Shown here piece by piece: positions 8,663 through 17,974 of a stretch of 64,000 nucleotides of DNA (positions are counted from its first letter, which is position 1; each line of letters starts with the position of its first letter). Below the pieces are notes generated by a model. The model worked only from the letters and a program-made list of their open reading frames with translations. It made no database searches and was not told the DNA's origin. Origin of the DNA: Butyrivibrio sp. (GTDB taxonomy: Bacteria; Bacillota; Clostridia; Lachnospirales; Lachnospiraceae); the NCBI GenBank assembly GCA_015056625.1, contig SVFY01000014.1, positions 1-64,000 of the forward strand. Reading direction: 5' to 3'. Position numbers and translations under genes: made by a program.

Positions 8663-9417
8663 TGGTAAAAATGATCATGCACGGCTGCAACGGACGAATG
8701 GGTCACGTGATCGCTGATCTGGTGGCAGCTGATGATGCTATAGATATTGTTGCAGGGGTAGATGCATTTGGCGAGAGCACATATTCTTTTCCGGTATTCA
8801 AATCTCTTTCTGAGTGCAATGTAGATGCTGATGTCATCGTGGATTTTTCCAATGCATCTGCAGTTGACGGACTTCTTGATCACTGCGCATCCAAGAGCAT
8901 TCCTGTAGTTCTTTGCTCAACAGGTCTTTCTGAGGAGCAGCTCTCCAAGGTAAAAGAGACTTCTAAAAAGGTAGCAATTCTTAAGTCAGCAAACATGTCT
9001 GTTGGAGTAAATGCACTTATGAAGGTGCTCAAAGAGGTATCTCCAATATTTGCAGCTGCAGGATTTGATATTGAAATAATAGAAAAACATCACAATCAGA
9101 AGGTTGATGCTCCTTCAGGAACAGCACTGGCTCTTGCAGACAGCATCAACGAGTCTTTAGATAACCAGTACGAATACGTTTATGACAGAAGCACAAGACG
9201 TGAAAAACGCCCGGTCAAGGAGATCGGTATCTCTGCAGTAAGAGGCGGAACAATTGTTGGTGACCACGATGTGATCTTTGCTGGACAGGATGAGGTAGTT
9301 ACCGTATCCCATAGAGCTTATTCAAGAGCAATTTTTGGAAAAGGAGCTATTGAAGCCGCTAAGTTCCTGGCAGGAAAAGGTCCTGGAATGTACGATATGT
9401 CAGATGTTTTGGCTTGA
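8662..9417 (+). CDS. dapB: 4-hydroxy-tetrahydrodipicolinate reductase
   Basis: DapB reduces the DapA product with NAD(P)H. The 251-residue protein has the nucleotide-binding GCNGRMGH near its N terminus and the substrate motif EKHHNQKVDAPSGTA. The ATG at 8662 sits in TGATG, overlapping the dapA stop, with GGAGG seven bases upstream. A GTG at 8659 is also possible but lies too near the ribosome site. A terminator follows at 9429. Confidence 0.98.
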   Translation: MVKMIMHGCNGRMGHVIADLVAADDAIDIVAGVDAFGESTYSFPVFKSLSECNVDADVIVDFSNASAVDGLLDHCASKSIPVVLCSTGLSEEQLSKVKETSKKVAILKSANMSVGVNALMKVLKEVSPIFAAAGFDIEIIEKHHNQKVDAPSGTALALADSINESLDNQYEYVYDRSTRREKRPVKEIGISAVRGGTIVGDHDVIFAGQDEVVTVSHRAYSRAIFGKGAIEAAKFLAGKGPGMYDMSDVLA

Positions 9418-9428
9418 AACCAAGGGTG

Positions 9429-9465
9429 AGCGGCTTTCTATCATATGATGAAGGCCGCTTTTTTT
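9429..9465 (+). terminator. Terminator after dapB
   Basis: AGCGGC-T-TTC pairs with GAA-G-GCCGCT around a short AT-rich loop, followed by seven T. It ends 13 bases before the next start codon. Confidence 0.8.
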
Positions 9466-9478
9466 ACGGGGGATCTGT

Positions 9479-10249
9479 ATGCGTTTTAGACCATGTATAG
9501 ATATCCACAACGGAAAAGTTAAACAGATAGTAGGCTCATCTTTAAAAGATGCGGGAGATAGCGCCAGCGAGAACTATGTTTCTGAAAAGGGAGCGGAGTT
9601 CTATGCAAGGATGTACAAAGAGCTGGGGCTGTCAGGAGGACATATCATCCTTCTTAATCCGGCAGGAAGCCCTTACTACGAGATGACAAAAGAGCAGGCA
9701 ATCAGGGCTCTGATGGCAGCACCATCATCTCTTCAGGTGGGAGGCGGTATCACCAATGAAAACGCCAAGGAATTCATAGAGGCTGGTGCATCCCATGTCA
9801 TAGTCACCTCCTTTGTTTTCAAAAACGGAAAGATCAGCTACACCAATCTGAAGAAGCTGGTAAAGGCCGTTGGAAAAGAGAGGATAGTCCTTGATCTGTC
9901 CTGCAAGAAACAGGGAGATGACTACTATATAGTAACTGACAGATGGCAGAAGTTCACAGATGTAAAGCTCTCTTTAGAGACAATGGATGAGCTTTCTGAG
10001 TACTGCGACGAATTCCTGGTGCACGCTGCTGATGTTGAAGGACTTCAGAATGGGATTGAAGACAGCGTTGCAAGAATTCTTGGCTCCTGGGGGAAAAAAC
10101 CTGTTACCTACGCAGGGGGAGTAAAGAGTATAGAAGATATTGAAAAGCTTAAAAAGCTTGGAAAAGGAAAGGTTGATGTAACTGTTGGATCAGCTCTCGA
10201 TATATTTGGTGGAAAGCTGGCGATGAAAGACATCATTAAAGCCATCTGA
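9479..10249 (+). CDS. hisA: Eukaryote-type HisA (ProFAR isomerase)
   Basis: This enzyme catalyses the Amadori isomerisation of ProFAR to PRFAR, the fourth step of histidine synthesis. The 256-residue protein starts MRFRPCIDIHNGKVKQIVG and carries LQVGGGI, VIVTS, RIVLDLSCKK, FLVHAADVEG, TYAGGVKS and GSALDIFGG. These match the eukaryotic HIS6-type family rather than ordinary bacterial HisA. It stands alone, away from other his genes except hisC at 50908. GGGGG lies upstream. The stop codon is inside a terminator stem. Confidence 0.9.
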   Translation: MRFRPCIDIHNGKVKQIVGSSLKDAGDSASENYVSEKGAEFYARMYKELGLSGGHIILLNPAGSPYYEMTKEQAIRALMAAPSSLQVGGGITNENAKEFIEAGASHVIVTSFVFKNGKISYTNLKKLVKAVGKERIVLDLSCKKQGDDYYIVTDRWQKFTDVKLSLETMDELSEYCDEFLVHAADVEGLQNGIEDSVARILGSWGKKPVTYAGGVKSIEDIEKLKKLGKGKVDVTVGSALDIFGGKLAMKDIIKAI

Positions 10250-10268
10250 CTAGGTCAGATGGCTTTCA
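10241..10268 (+). terminator. Terminator overlapping the end of hisA
   Basis: GCCATCTGAC (10241-10250) and GTCAGATGGC (10254-10263) form a perfect 10-bp stem with a TAG loop, followed by TTTCAT. The left arm contains the hisA stop codon. Confidence 0.75.
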
Positions 10269-10362
10269 TGATTAATCATTGTTACAATCTTGCGAATTCA
10301 AAATAAATCTATTTTAGAATAAGGCACTTTGTAGTCTGATTAAATGCTTCAATTGCCGATAA

Positions 10363-10563
10363 TCAAAGCTTGTTTACGTTTACGGCCTGAGGTCCCTTTT
10401 CACCCTGGATTACATCGTACTCAACAGAAGCGCCCTCTTCGAGAGACTTGAAACCTTCCATGTTGAGTCCTGAATAATGTACGAATACATCATTGCCAGC
10501 TTCGTCAGAGATGAAGCCGTAACCCTTCTGGTTGTTGAACCACTTAACAGTACCTTTGTTCAT
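10363..10563 (-). CDS. Cold-shock domain protein
   Basis: The 66-residue protein is a single cold-shock OB fold that binds single-stranded RNA and DNA. RNP1 is KGYGFIS and RNP2 is VFVHYSG; the start [10 protein letters not shown] is typical. GGAGG lies just upstream. The leader upstream of the start contains GTTGTC-TAT-GACAAC (10601-10615), a perfect small hairpin that could take part in cold-dependent leader folding. Copies of this gene are usually multiple per genome, so the specific paralogue cannot be named. Confidence 0.96.
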   Translation of the reverse strand: MNKGTVKWFNNQKGYGFISDEAGNDVFVHYSGLNMEGFKSLEEGASVEYDVIQGEKGPQAVNVNKL

Positions 10564-10775
10564 CGTAATACCTCCACAAAAATAAAAAAATAATCGTTCT
10601 GTTGTCTATGACAACACATTTACGATATCACATAAATGCGCAAAAGTAAAGAAATAATAAAAGTATTTAATCACTTTACTTTAAAAATTTAGCGTGATAA
10701 AATGTTTAAGTACCAAAGTAATATTGACGGTATTTTGTAACATTAAATTTAGTTTTTTACGGAGGTTTTTTTTCC

Positions 10776-11063
10776 ATGAACAAGAAGATCAGAACAGATG
10801 CTGTTGATCATCTCTTTGACGCAATACTCTGCCTTCAGAACAAGGAGGAGTGCTATAGCTTTTTCGAGGATCTTTGCACTGTTAATGAGCTCCTTTCTCT
10901 TTCACAGAGATTTGAAGTTGCTTCTATGCTGAGAGATAAAAAGACATATCTTGAGATTGCAGAGAAGACAGGTGCTTCAACTGCTACCATCAGTAGGGTA
11001 AACAGATCCCTTAATTATGGCGATGATGGATACGAACTTGTATTTACAAGAATGCAGGATTGA
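10776..11063 (+). CDS. YerC/YecD family TrpR-like regulator
   Basis: The 95-residue protein matches the YerC/YecD family, related to the Trp repressor fold. Helix-turn-helix segment is TYLEIAEKTGASTATISRVNRSL near residues 58-80, preceded by ELLSLSQRFEVASML. DNA targets are not known. It is strongly expressed by appearance, with ACGGAGG just upstream, and is transcribed away from the cold-shock gene. It is followed by a two-way terminator shared with the bactofilin gene. Confidence 0.9.
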   Translation: MNKKIRTDAVDHLFDAILCLQNKEECYSFFEDLCTVNELLSLSQRFEVASMLRDKKTYLEIAEKTGASTATISRVNRSLNYGDDGYELVFTRMQD

Positions 11064-11084
11064 GCGATTTTACAAGATAAAAAA

Positions 11085-11119
11085 GCTGCTACTGAGTTGA
11101 TCAGTAGCAGCATTTTTTT
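11085..11119. terminator. Two-way terminator between yerC-like gene and bactofilin
   Basis: GCTGCTACTGA (11085-11095) and TCAGTAGCAGC (11101-11111) form a perfect 11-bp stem, with an A run before and a T run after. It can end transcripts from both sides. Confidence 0.9.
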
Positions 11120-11609
11120 ATTTATTCTCTTTGTTTTCTTCCTTGCCTGCTTCGCCTTCTTCTTTCTTTTCTTCTGAAGACTTATCCTCTGTAGTTTCCT
11201 TGTCGGCAGCTGCACGCTCTTTTGCAACCTCTGCTGAGTTTTTCTCGATGCCAGTCATGTCGCACTGACCAGAGAAAACTGCATTTTCGTCAATGACGAT
11301 GCCCTTGCAGGTAACATCGCCAATGACCTTACCGGTATCACTGATCTCGACCTTACCCTGAGGAGCTGAGATATTACCTGTTACTTCGCCGGCAATATAG
11401 GCATTCATGGCAGATACAGTACCTGTGATCTTGCCTTCCTGTCCAACAATAAGTGCTCCGCTGATAGTAACGTTTCCTTTTACTGTGCCATCGATTCTTG
11501 TGGAATCCTTGGTTGTAAGCGGGCCGTCAAGCACTGCGCCGGGACCGATGATGGTTCCTACCTGCTCAAGAGCTGGATCTACTGTAGTATCTTTTTTGTT
11601 TCCAAACAT
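11118..11609 (-). CDS. Bactofilin
   Basis: Bactofilins polymerise without nucleotide into membrane-associated filaments that place cell-wall enzymes. The 163-residue protein has the repetitive right-handed beta-helix core at about 15-120 (TIIGPGAVLDG, STRIDGTVKGNV, SGALIVGQEGKITGTV, AYIAGEVTGNI). A charged Glu/Lys-rich tail of about 40 residues follows. It lies 11 bases after the M23-like gene in the same direction, so the two probably act together, as known bactofilin-M23 pairs do. Confidence 0.93.
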   Translation of the reverse strand: MFGNKKDTTVDPALEQVGTIIGPGAVLDGPLTTKDSTRIDGTVKGNVTISGALIVGQEGKITGTVSAMNAYIAGEVTGNISAPQGKVEISDTGKVIGDVTCKGIVIDENAVFSGQCDMTGIEKNSAEVAKERAAADKETTEDKSSEEKKEEGEAGKEENKENK

Positions 11610-11620
11610 GATGAGTCCTC

Positions 11621-12403
11621 CTACCCGTTGATTTCTATGAGTTCTTCAGGATCGATATATTGTTCGTCTTGCTGGATCTGATAACCAAGTGTTGTGTTGT
11701 TATCAGCGATGACAAAGATGATGTCACCCTTGTCTATCTGTGACCCCTCTGTAACAAGAGGATCACCTGAGTTCCTGTAAATTGACACATAACCATTGCC
11801 ATGGTCTATGGTTACAATATTGCCAAATTTGGCATCTGTAGTCACTGTAAGGACGGTACCTGAACCGGAAGCAATAACGCTGTTTCCTGCAGCTGACTCA
11901 AGTAAAACAATAGGATTGCCAGTGGCTGAGTCCTTGTTGTCCTCGGTAAGCTTGGTGACCTTGGTTTCGTTTGGGTCATCAACTGCTGGGGTCAGGGATG
12001 CTGTTCCTGTGAGAGGGAAACCAGTTGGCACTGCCAGAGTCTCTGCCTCTTCAGCTGAAATCTGTTCATCTTCGAGTCTTTGATTGAGTGCTGCACTCAG
12101 CTGCTGGACCTTGGTCTCAAGCTCGTCATTGGAAGCTTCCAGGGTGCTGCTGGCCACAGTGAGTTCATCAATCTGAGCTCTCTGCTGATCTTCAATGGAA
12201 CGAAGATTGGAAATGGTGATGGCGGAATAGATAATGTAGCAAATGATAGCCAGTGCCAGAGCAAATGCTGTGTAAGCAAGGACCTGCGTCTTGAAGTGGT
12301 TAAGGTGCAGACGCTTGGTGGAGCCATCAGAATCTCCTGATATAACCATAAAAGTATAATGTCTTTTGTGTCTGTGTTTTCTGGGCTTTTTTTCTGCGCT
12401 CAT
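11621..12403 (-). CDS. Membrane-anchored degenerate M23 (LytM-like) protein
   Basis: The 260-residue protein has a basic cytoplasmic N terminus, one membrane helix near 38-62, a coiled coil at about 68-110 and a C-terminal M23-like fold. GNIVTIDHGNGYVSIYRNSGDP and GSQIDKGDIIFVI match the family core. The zinc ligands are missing: the final HxH of active enzymes is replaced by GYQIQ, and no HxxxD is present. It is thus probably an inactive partner or activator, not a hydrolase. It precedes the bactofilin gene. The start has an AGGTTA-type ribosome site. Confidence 0.85.
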   Translation of the reverse strand: MSAEKKPRKHRHKRHYTFMVISGDSDGSTKRLHLNHFKTQVLAYTAFALALAIICYIIYSAITISNLRSIEDQQRAQIDELTVASSTLEASNDELETKVQQLSAALNQRLEDEQISAEEAETLAVPTGFPLTGTASLTPAVDDPNETKVTKLTEDNKDSATGNPIVLLESAAGNSVIASGSGTVLTVTTDAKFGNIVTIDHGNGYVSIYRNSGDPLVTEGSQIDKGDIIFVIADNNTTLGYQIQQDEQYIDPEELIEING

Positions 12404-12437
12404 ATTAACCTCCGACTAACGTACTATTCTAACATAA

Positions 12438-12477
12438 AAACCACCAGGACTCAAATTTCTACAAATCCTGGTGGTTT
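12438..12477 (-). terminator. Terminator of the GH94 gene
   Basis: AAACCACCAGGA (12438-12449) and TCCTGGTGGTTT (12466-12477) form a 12-bp stem. On the minus strand the hairpin ends in a T run. It separates the phosphorylase gene from the M23-like gene. Confidence 0.85.
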
Positions 12478-12501
12478 ATTTCGTTATTTGTTGTGTAATT
12501 A

Positions 12502-14940
12502 TTAGCCGATAACTGCCTCAACAGTGTACTCTTTTACACCATCCTCGTAAGGAATTACGTTTCCTTCAACAGTCTTGCCGTTTACAACAAGGCTCTTAAC
12601 ACCCTTCTCAGCGCCATTCTGCTTAACAGTGATGTTGTAAGTTGCGCCTCTGTACTTCCTTGTGATCTTGAAATCACCAAAGTCCTTAGGAACGCAAGGG
12701 TTAACCATAAGTCCCTTGTGTGTTGGGTAAACACCAAGGATGAACTGAGAGATGTTTACGAAGGTCCATGCAGCAGTTCCTGTGAGCCAGCTGTTCTTGC
12801 CCTGGCCAAAGAACTTAGCGTCCTTGCCGGCAACCATCTGTGAGTATACATAAGGCTCTGTGCAGTGGATCTCACTGATCTCCTCAATATAAGCAGGGCA
12901 GGTCTTCTTGTAGATCTCAAAGGCTCTGTCGCCATGACCAAGAACTGTCTCAGCGATGGAAACCCAAGGATTGTTGTGGCAGAAGATACCAGCATTTTCC
13001 TTGTATCCTGGTGGATATGAGCTTACTTCACCAAGCTCTAAGTGGTACTTGGTGTATGCAGGCTGAAGGATCATTATGCCGTACTTGGTATCCAGTCTTT
13101 CTTTTACACTGTTAAGTGCCTTCTCGGCAAGACCTTCCTCTACGCCGATACCAGCAAGAACACAGAATCCCTGAGGCTCAATGTAGATCTGACCTTCCTC
13201 GCACTCCTTGGAACCAACCTTGTTGCCGTGAGCATCATATGCTCTGACGAACCATTCGCCGTCCCAACCAGCAGTTGTAGCTGCGTCGTAAACTTTCTTA
13301 ACTTCTTCTCTGGCTCTCTTAGCCTCAGCATCATCACCAAGAAGTTCAGCCAGCTGAGCGTACTCTTCACCGTACTTAACAAACATACCAGCGATGAATA
13401 CTGACTCTGCAACAGGCCCCTCAGAAGGTCCAAAGGTCTGGAAAGACTCACCTGGGTGCTCTGAGAAGCAGTTGAGGTTAAGGCAGTCATTCCAGTCAGC
13501 TCTTCCGATAAGTGGAAGACCATGAGGTCCCTTGTGGGTTACTGTGAAATCAAATGAGCATTTAAGGTGTCCCATAAGTGTCTTGGCAACACTCATATCG
13601 TTATCGAAAGGAACCATTTCATTAAGGATGGAAAGGTCTCCTGTCTCTCTGATGTATGCGCTTGTTCCTGCAATGAGCCAAAGTGGATCATCGTTGAAGC
13701 CAGAACCGATGTCTGAGTTACCCTTCTTGGTAAGTGGCTGGTACTGGTGGTAAGCAGATCCATCCTGGAACTGTGTGGATGCGATATCGATGATACGCTG
13801 TCTTGCTCTGTCTGGGATAAGGTGTACGAATCCAAGAAGATCCTGACATGAATCTCTAAAGCCCATTCCACGGCCAATTCCTGACTCGTAGTAGGAAGCA
13901 GATCTTGACATGTTGAATGTTACCATGCACTGATACTGATTCCAGATATTTACCATGCGGTCAACCTTCTCGTTGGAAGAAGATACATGGTAGTTGGAAA
14001 GAAGCTCTTTCCAGTAGTTCTTAAGCTCAGCAAGGGCCGCATCAACTGACTCTACGCGGTTATACTTGGCAAGCATTGCCTTAGCTCTTTCTTTATTAAT
14101 AACAGAAGGAGCTTCCCACTTGCTGTCCTCAGGGTTCTCAATATATCCAAGAGTGAAGATGAATGTCTTGGACTCACCTGGCTCAAGAGTTACGTTTATC
14201 TGATGTGCTGCGATTGGTGACCATCCGCTGGCCAGCTCGCCTGTGCACTTGCCGTTCTTGACAACATCAGGGCTGTCAGGACCGTTATATGCGCCAAGGA
14301 ATGCATCGCGGCTTGTATCAAAACCGTCAACCTTAGTGTTGACGCCATAGATTGCGTAGTGATTACGACGCTCTCTGTACTCGGTCTTGTGATAGATAAC
14401 GCTGCCGCCATCTGTAACTTCAACCTCACCAGTTGAAAGGTTACGCTGGAAGTTCTTCATATCATCATCAGCGTTCCACAGACACCACTCTACATATGAG
14501 AAAAGAGTGATCTGAGCCTGGCTCTTCTTATTATTAGTAAGAGTTATTTTGGAAATCTCACAGTTGTCGTCCATAGGAACGAATGTAAGAACCTGTGCCT
14601 GTACGTCGTTCTTGGAAGAGTTCCATGTGCTGTATCCAAGACCGTGACGGCACTCATAGCTGTCAAGTTCAGTCTTAACTGGCTGCCAGCCTGGATTCCA
14701 TACGGTATCGCCGTCCTTGATATAGAAGTATTTACCATTGTTGTCATAAGGAACGTTGTTGTAACGATAACGTGTCAGACGAAGGAGCTTGGCATCCTTA
14801 TAGAATGTATAGCCTCCGCAGGTGTTAGAGATAAGTGAAAAGAACTCCTTGTTTCCCAGATAGTTGATCCAGGGAAGGGGTGTCTTTGGCGTCGTGATGA
14901 CGTATTCAAGTGCGTTGTCGTCGAAATGACCGTATTGCAT
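12502..14940 (-). CDS. Cellobiose phosphorylase (GH94)
   Basis: GH94 phosphorylases split beta-1,4-glucosides with phosphate, giving glucose 1-phosphate. The 812-residue protein has the usual length and layout of cellobiose phosphorylase: an N-terminal beta domain ([29 protein letters not shown] segment), a helical linker and an alpha/alpha barrel with [17 protein letters not shown]. The general acid is the Asp in [10 protein letters not shown]. No signal peptide is present, so it acts in the cytoplasm on imported cellobiose. It is divergent from the LacI regulator and ABC sugar importer genes, and its promoter carries a LacI-type palindrome. Cellodextrin phosphorylase is less likely from the length. 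Confidence 0.93.
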   Translation of the reverse strand: MQYGHFDDNALEYVITTPKTPLPWINYLGNKEFFSLISNTCGGYTFYKDAKLLRLTRYRYNNVPYDNNGKYFYIKDGDTVWNPGWQPVKTELDSYECRHGLGYSTWNSSKNDVQAQVLTFVPMDDNCEISKITLTNNKKSQAQITLFSYVEWCLWNADDDMKNFQRNLSTGEVEVTDGGSVIYHKTEYRERRNHYAIYGVNTKVDGFDTSRDAFLGAYNGPDSPDVVKNGKCTGELASGWSPIAAHQINVTLEPGESKTFIFTLGYIENPEDSKWEAPSVINKERAKAMLAKYNRVESVDAALAELKNYWKELLSNYHVSSSNEKVDRMVNIWNQYQCMVTFNMSRSASYYESGIGRGMGFRDSCQDLLGFVHLIPDRARQRIIDIASTQFQDGSAYHQYQPLTKKGNSDIGSGFNDDPLWLIAGTSAYIRETGDLSILNEMVPFDNDMSVAKTLMGHLKCSFDFTVTHKGPHGLPLIGRADWNDCLNLNCFSEHPGESFQTFGPSEGPVAESVFIAGMFVKYGEEYAQLAELLGDDAEAKRAREEVKKVYDAATTAGWDGEWFVRAYDAHGNKVGSKECEEGQIYIEPQGFCVLAGIGVEEGLAEKALNSVKERLDTKYGIMILQPAYTKYHLELGEVSSYPPGYKENAGIFCHNNPWVSIAETVLGHGDRAFEIYKKTCPAYIEEISEIHCTEPYVYSQMVAGKDAKFFGQGKNSWLTGTAAWTFVNISQFILGVYPTHKGLMVNPCVPKDFGDFKITRKYRGATYNITVKQNGAEKGVKSLVVNGKTVEGNVIPYEDGVKEYTVEAVIG

Positions 14941-14958
14941 ATGTAACCTCCCTCTGTA

Positions 14959-14972
14959 CTTAAACGTTTAAG
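14959..14972. promoter_or_regulatory. LacI-type operator in the GH94 leader
   Basis: CTTAAACGTTTAAG is a perfect 14-base palindrome with the central CG typical of LacI-family sites. It lies about 15-30 bases downstream of the GH94 promoter on the minus strand, a position suited to repression. Confidence 0.75.
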
Positions 14973-14987
14973 ACGATTTCTAGGCAT

Positions 14988-15016
14988 ATTATATATGCTA
15001 ACATTAAGAATTTCAA
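14988..15016 (-). promoter_or_regulatory. GH94 promoter
   Basis: On the minus strand TTGAAA (15016-15011), a 17-base spacer and a perfect TATAAT (14993-14988). Confidence 0.85.
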
Positions 15017-15121
15017 CTGTATTTTTTAGTTAATTAAATTAGGAAAAAGCCAGTATTTATGCGGATACAAACTTTTTTATGTGACGCCGTTTCCGAAGAG
15101 GCGCATAAATACTGAAGATTT

Positions 15122-15136
15122 TCGAAAACGTTTACC
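15122..15136. promoter_or_regulatory. Second LacI-type site between GH94 and lacI genes
   Basis: TCGAAAACGTTTACC holds AAACGTTT, closely matching the GH94 operator core. It lies midway in the divergent region, so a looped repressor complex is possible. Confidence 0.5.
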
Positions 15137-15248
15137 TTAAATGTGAACAGATTGTAACTAAAATCGTAATTATGTATGAAATACCGTGCGCAGATTTGTA
15201 AAAGACTACCAAAAATATATAATTTGCACAAAAACTTAAAAACTAAAC

Positions 15249-15298
15249 TTGCTTTTAGAGTAATTTCGATGTATATTAAAACTACGAAAACGATTAAG
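15249..15298 (+). promoter_or_regulatory. lacI-like gene promoter with operator
   Basis: TTGCTT (15249-15254), a 17-base spacer and TATATT (15272-15277) are followed at the expected start of transcription by ACGAAAACGATTAAG (15284-15298), a third AAACG-containing site. Self-regulation is inferred. Confidence 0.6.
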
Positions 15299-15312
15299 TG
15301 AGAAATGAAGCG

Positions 15313-16347
15313 ATGGCTAAACGAATTGTATCTTTAAAAGACATATCGAAAGCCTGCGGAGTATCGATCGCTACTGTTTCTAAAGCTCTTAATGATCACA
15401 GTGATATAAGTAAGGATACCAAGGAGAAGATCAGAGAAGTTGCAGAGCAGTTAGGATATCATCCCAACGCCGCAGCCCAGGCTCTTAAGACAAACAGGTC
15501 CAACAATATCGGAGTCCTTTTTGTTGATGAGGCCAATAGCGGTCTTACCCATGATTACTTCTCACACGTTTTGGACAGCTTTAAAAAGAAAGCTGAACAG
15601 GAAGGTTTCGATATTACCTTCATCAATGGAGACAGAACAAGAAATAACAATATGAGTTATCTGTCCCATGCAATTTACAGAGGATTTGATGGCGTGGTTA
15701 TCGCCTGTGTGGATTTCTCAGATCCCGAGGTGGATGAACTTATTAAGAGTAACATCCCGGTTGTAACAATTGACCATTCCTTCTTTAATAGAATATCAAT
15801 TGTATCTGACAACATTAAGGGCATGAGAGAACTTGTTACATATATATATGAACAGGGACATAGGAAGATAGCTTACATCCACGGCCACGAGGATACAGCA
15901 GTTACACAGAGCAGACTGGCAAGTTTTTACAAGACTCTTCAGGATCTTGGGGTTACGATTCCGGATGAATATTTACTGGAAGCTCCTTATAGAAATATAG
16001 AAGAGGCTAAGAAGGCAACAGACAAGCTCCTTGATCTTAAGAATCCTCCTACCTGCATCCTTTACTCAGATGACTTTGCAGCCTTTGGCGGTATGAATGC
16101 CATCAGGGAGAGAGGGCTTACAGTTCCAAATGATATTTCCATAGCCGGATACGACGGCATTGAGATAGCAAGACGTATCAGTCCACTTATGACAACTATT
16201 GTTCAAGACACAGACAGGATTGGAAGACTTGCAGCAAGTAAGCTTATAGACCTTATCAATAACCCCAAGGCCACTCTTATCGAACAGATAGTGATACCTG
16301 GAACCCTTGAAAAGGGCGAGTCAGTTGGCAAGATCAAACACAAATAA
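15313..16347 (+). CDS. LacI family transcriptional regulator
   Basis: The 344-residue protein has an N-terminal helix-turn-helix (SLKDISKACGVSIATVSKALN) with the hinge helix, and a periplasmic-binding-like sensor domain from about residue 60. It likely senses an oligosaccharide and controls the GH94 gene and the following ABC importer genes through the AAACG palindromes around it. An upstream GTG at 15298 would add only MRNEA and overlap the operator, so the ATG was preferred. No strong ribosome site is visible. Ligand identity is inferred from the neighbours. Confidence 0.9.
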   Translation: MAKRIVSLKDISKACGVSIATVSKALNDHSDISKDTKEKIREVAEQLGYHPNAAAQALKTNRSNNIGVLFVDEANSGLTHDYFSHVLDSFKKKAEQEGFDITFINGDRTRNNNMSYLSHAIYRGFDGVVIACVDFSDPEVDELIKSNIPVVTIDHSFFNRISIVSDNIKGMRELVTYIYEQGHRKIAYIHGHEDTAVTQSRLASFYKTLQDLGVTIPDEYLLEAPYRNIEEAKKATDKLLDLKNPPTCILYSDDFAAFGGMNAIRERGLTVPNDISIAGYDGIEIARRISPLMTTIVQDTDRIGRLAASKLIDLINNPKATLIEQIVIPGTLEKGESVGKIKHK

Positions 16348-16426
16348 ATACGGTTTAAGACAGTTTTACTGTTTTAAATAAAAAAACTTCAAAATTCTTT
16401 TAAAGAAAAGGGAGGTAATAGTAGTT

Positions 16427-17860
16427 ATGAAGAAGAAAGTACTTGGTTTATTACTTTCAACAACAATGGTAGCTGGCATGCTTTCAGCTTGTGGCAGCGC
16501 TGCAACAGAAGCACCAGCAGAGGCACCTGCAGCAGAGGCTCCAGCAGCAGAAGCACCTGCAGCTGATGCAGCAGCAGAGGCACCTGCAGCTGACGCAGCA
16601 GCAGAGACACCTGCAGCTGATGAGGGAAAAGTTCTCAACATTTCAGCATGGAACGAGGAGTTCAAGTCACGTCTTACAGATCACTATCCTGGATACGAGG
16701 TAATTGATGGAACAACTGGTAAGATCGGTGATGTTACAGTTAACTGGCTCATCACTCCTAACGAGGAGAATGCATACCAGAACAGACTTGACGAGCTTCT
16801 TCTTGCACAGGACAGTGCAGCAGCAGATGACAAGGTTGACCTTTTCCTTGTAGAGGCTGACTACGCAGTTAAGTACACAGATACAGATTACACAATGCCT
16901 ATTAAGGATCTTGGAATCACAGATGATGAGCTCAAGGATCAGTATTCTTACACACAGGCAGTTGTAACAGATTCTAACGGCGTTCTTAAGGGAACATCAT
17001 GGCAGGGCTGCCCTGGTGTTATGATCTACAACAGAGAGATCGCTAAGGAAGTATTCGGAACAGACGAGCCTGCAGAGATCCAGACTAAGTTCTCTGATTG
17101 GGATAAGTTCTTCGAGTCAGCTGGTGAGCTTGACAAGGCTGGTTACGATGTAATTTCTTCAACAGCTGATACATTCCGTGTATATCAGAACAACGCTAAG
17201 CTTCCTTGGGTTGATGGAACAAAGATCCAGGTTGATGACAACCTTAAGAAGTGGGTTGAGGATTCTAAGAAGCTTGCAGATGCTGGCTACTGCAACACAT
17301 GGGGCCAGTGGGGTGAGGACTGGAACAAGGGATTCTATCCTGAAGGAAAGGTATTCGCTTACTTTGGACCAGCTTGGCTTATCGACTTCTGTATGGCAGC
17401 TGATGTAGAAGGCTCAGTAGCACACGATGGTGGCTGGGCAGCTACAGAGGGACCTCAGGGCTTCTACTGGGGCGGAACATGGATCTGTGCAGCAACTGGA
17501 ACAGACAACGCTTCTCTCGTTGCTGATATCATGAGAAAGATGACAATGGATCCTGAAGTTATGAAGGATATCGTTCTTAAGGACAATGACTTCGTAAACA
17601 ACAGACCTGTTATGGAAGAGCTTGCAAACGATCCTAACTACTCAAATGCAGTTCTTGGTGGACAGAACGCTCTTAAGATGTTCTGTGCAGGTGCTGACAA
17701 GATCGATATGGCTAACCTTACAGCTTATGATCAGGGTCTTCTTGGAGACTTCCAGACAGCTATGGGTGACTACATCAATGGTAACTATGCTACATATGAT
17801 GAGGCTCTTGAGCAGTTCTACACACTTGCTCTTCAGAGATATCCTGAGCTTTCAAAATAA
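16427..17860 (+). CDS. ABC sugar importer, substrate-binding lipoprotein
   Basis: The 477-residue protein starts with a lipoprotein signal, with lipobox LSAC and lipid-bearing Cys22. A low-complexity Ala/Pro/Glu linker (about residues 25-66) tethers a family 1-type solute-binding domain (NISAWNEEF, PWVDGTKIQ, YWGGTWICA). It delivers a sugar to the two permeases that follow. The GH94 and LacI neighbours point to cellobiose or cellodextrins. Codon use is strongly biased to preferred codons, suggesting heavy expression. GGGAGG lies upstream. Confidence 0.93.
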   Translation: MKKKVLGLLLSTTMVAGMLSACGSAATEAPAEAPAAEAPAAEAPAADAAAEAPAADAAAETPAADEGKVLNISAWNEEFKSRLTDHYPGYEVIDGTTGKIGDVTVNWLITPNEENAYQNRLDELLLAQDSAAADDKVDLFLVEADYAVKYTDTDYTMPIKDLGITDDELKDQYSYTQAVVTDSNGVLKGTSWQGCPGVMIYNREIAKEVFGTDEPAEIQTKFSDWDKFFESAGELDKAGYDVISSTADTFRVYQNNAKLPWVDGTKIQVDDNLKKWVEDSKKLADAGYCNTWGQWGEDWNKGFYPEGKVFAYFGPAWLIDFCMAADVEGSVAHDGGWAATEGPQGFYWGGTWICAATGTDNASLVADIMRKMTMDPEVMKDIVLKDNDFVNNRPVMEELANDPNYSNAVLGGQNALKMFCAGADKIDMANLTAYDQGLLGDFQTAMGDYINGNYATYDEALEQFYTLALQRYPELSK

Positions 17861-17891
17861 TCTTGCATAGATTAACGTCTTAACTACTCAT

Positions 17892-17921
17892 TTGCCTGCC
17901 GGTCTTTGTGCCGGCAGGCAA
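17892..17921 (+). terminator. Hairpin between binding-protein and permease genes
   Basis: TTGCCTGCCGG (17892-17902) and CCGGCAGGCAA (17911-17921) form an 11-bp stem followed by only TTTT. It probably stabilises the upstream message or ends part of the transcripts, giving more binding protein than permease. Confidence 0.65.
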
Positions 17922-17974
17922 TTTTAAAAAAACGCTTGAAGTTCCAAAAAGAGTAATTTGTGGAGGTAGTGAGT

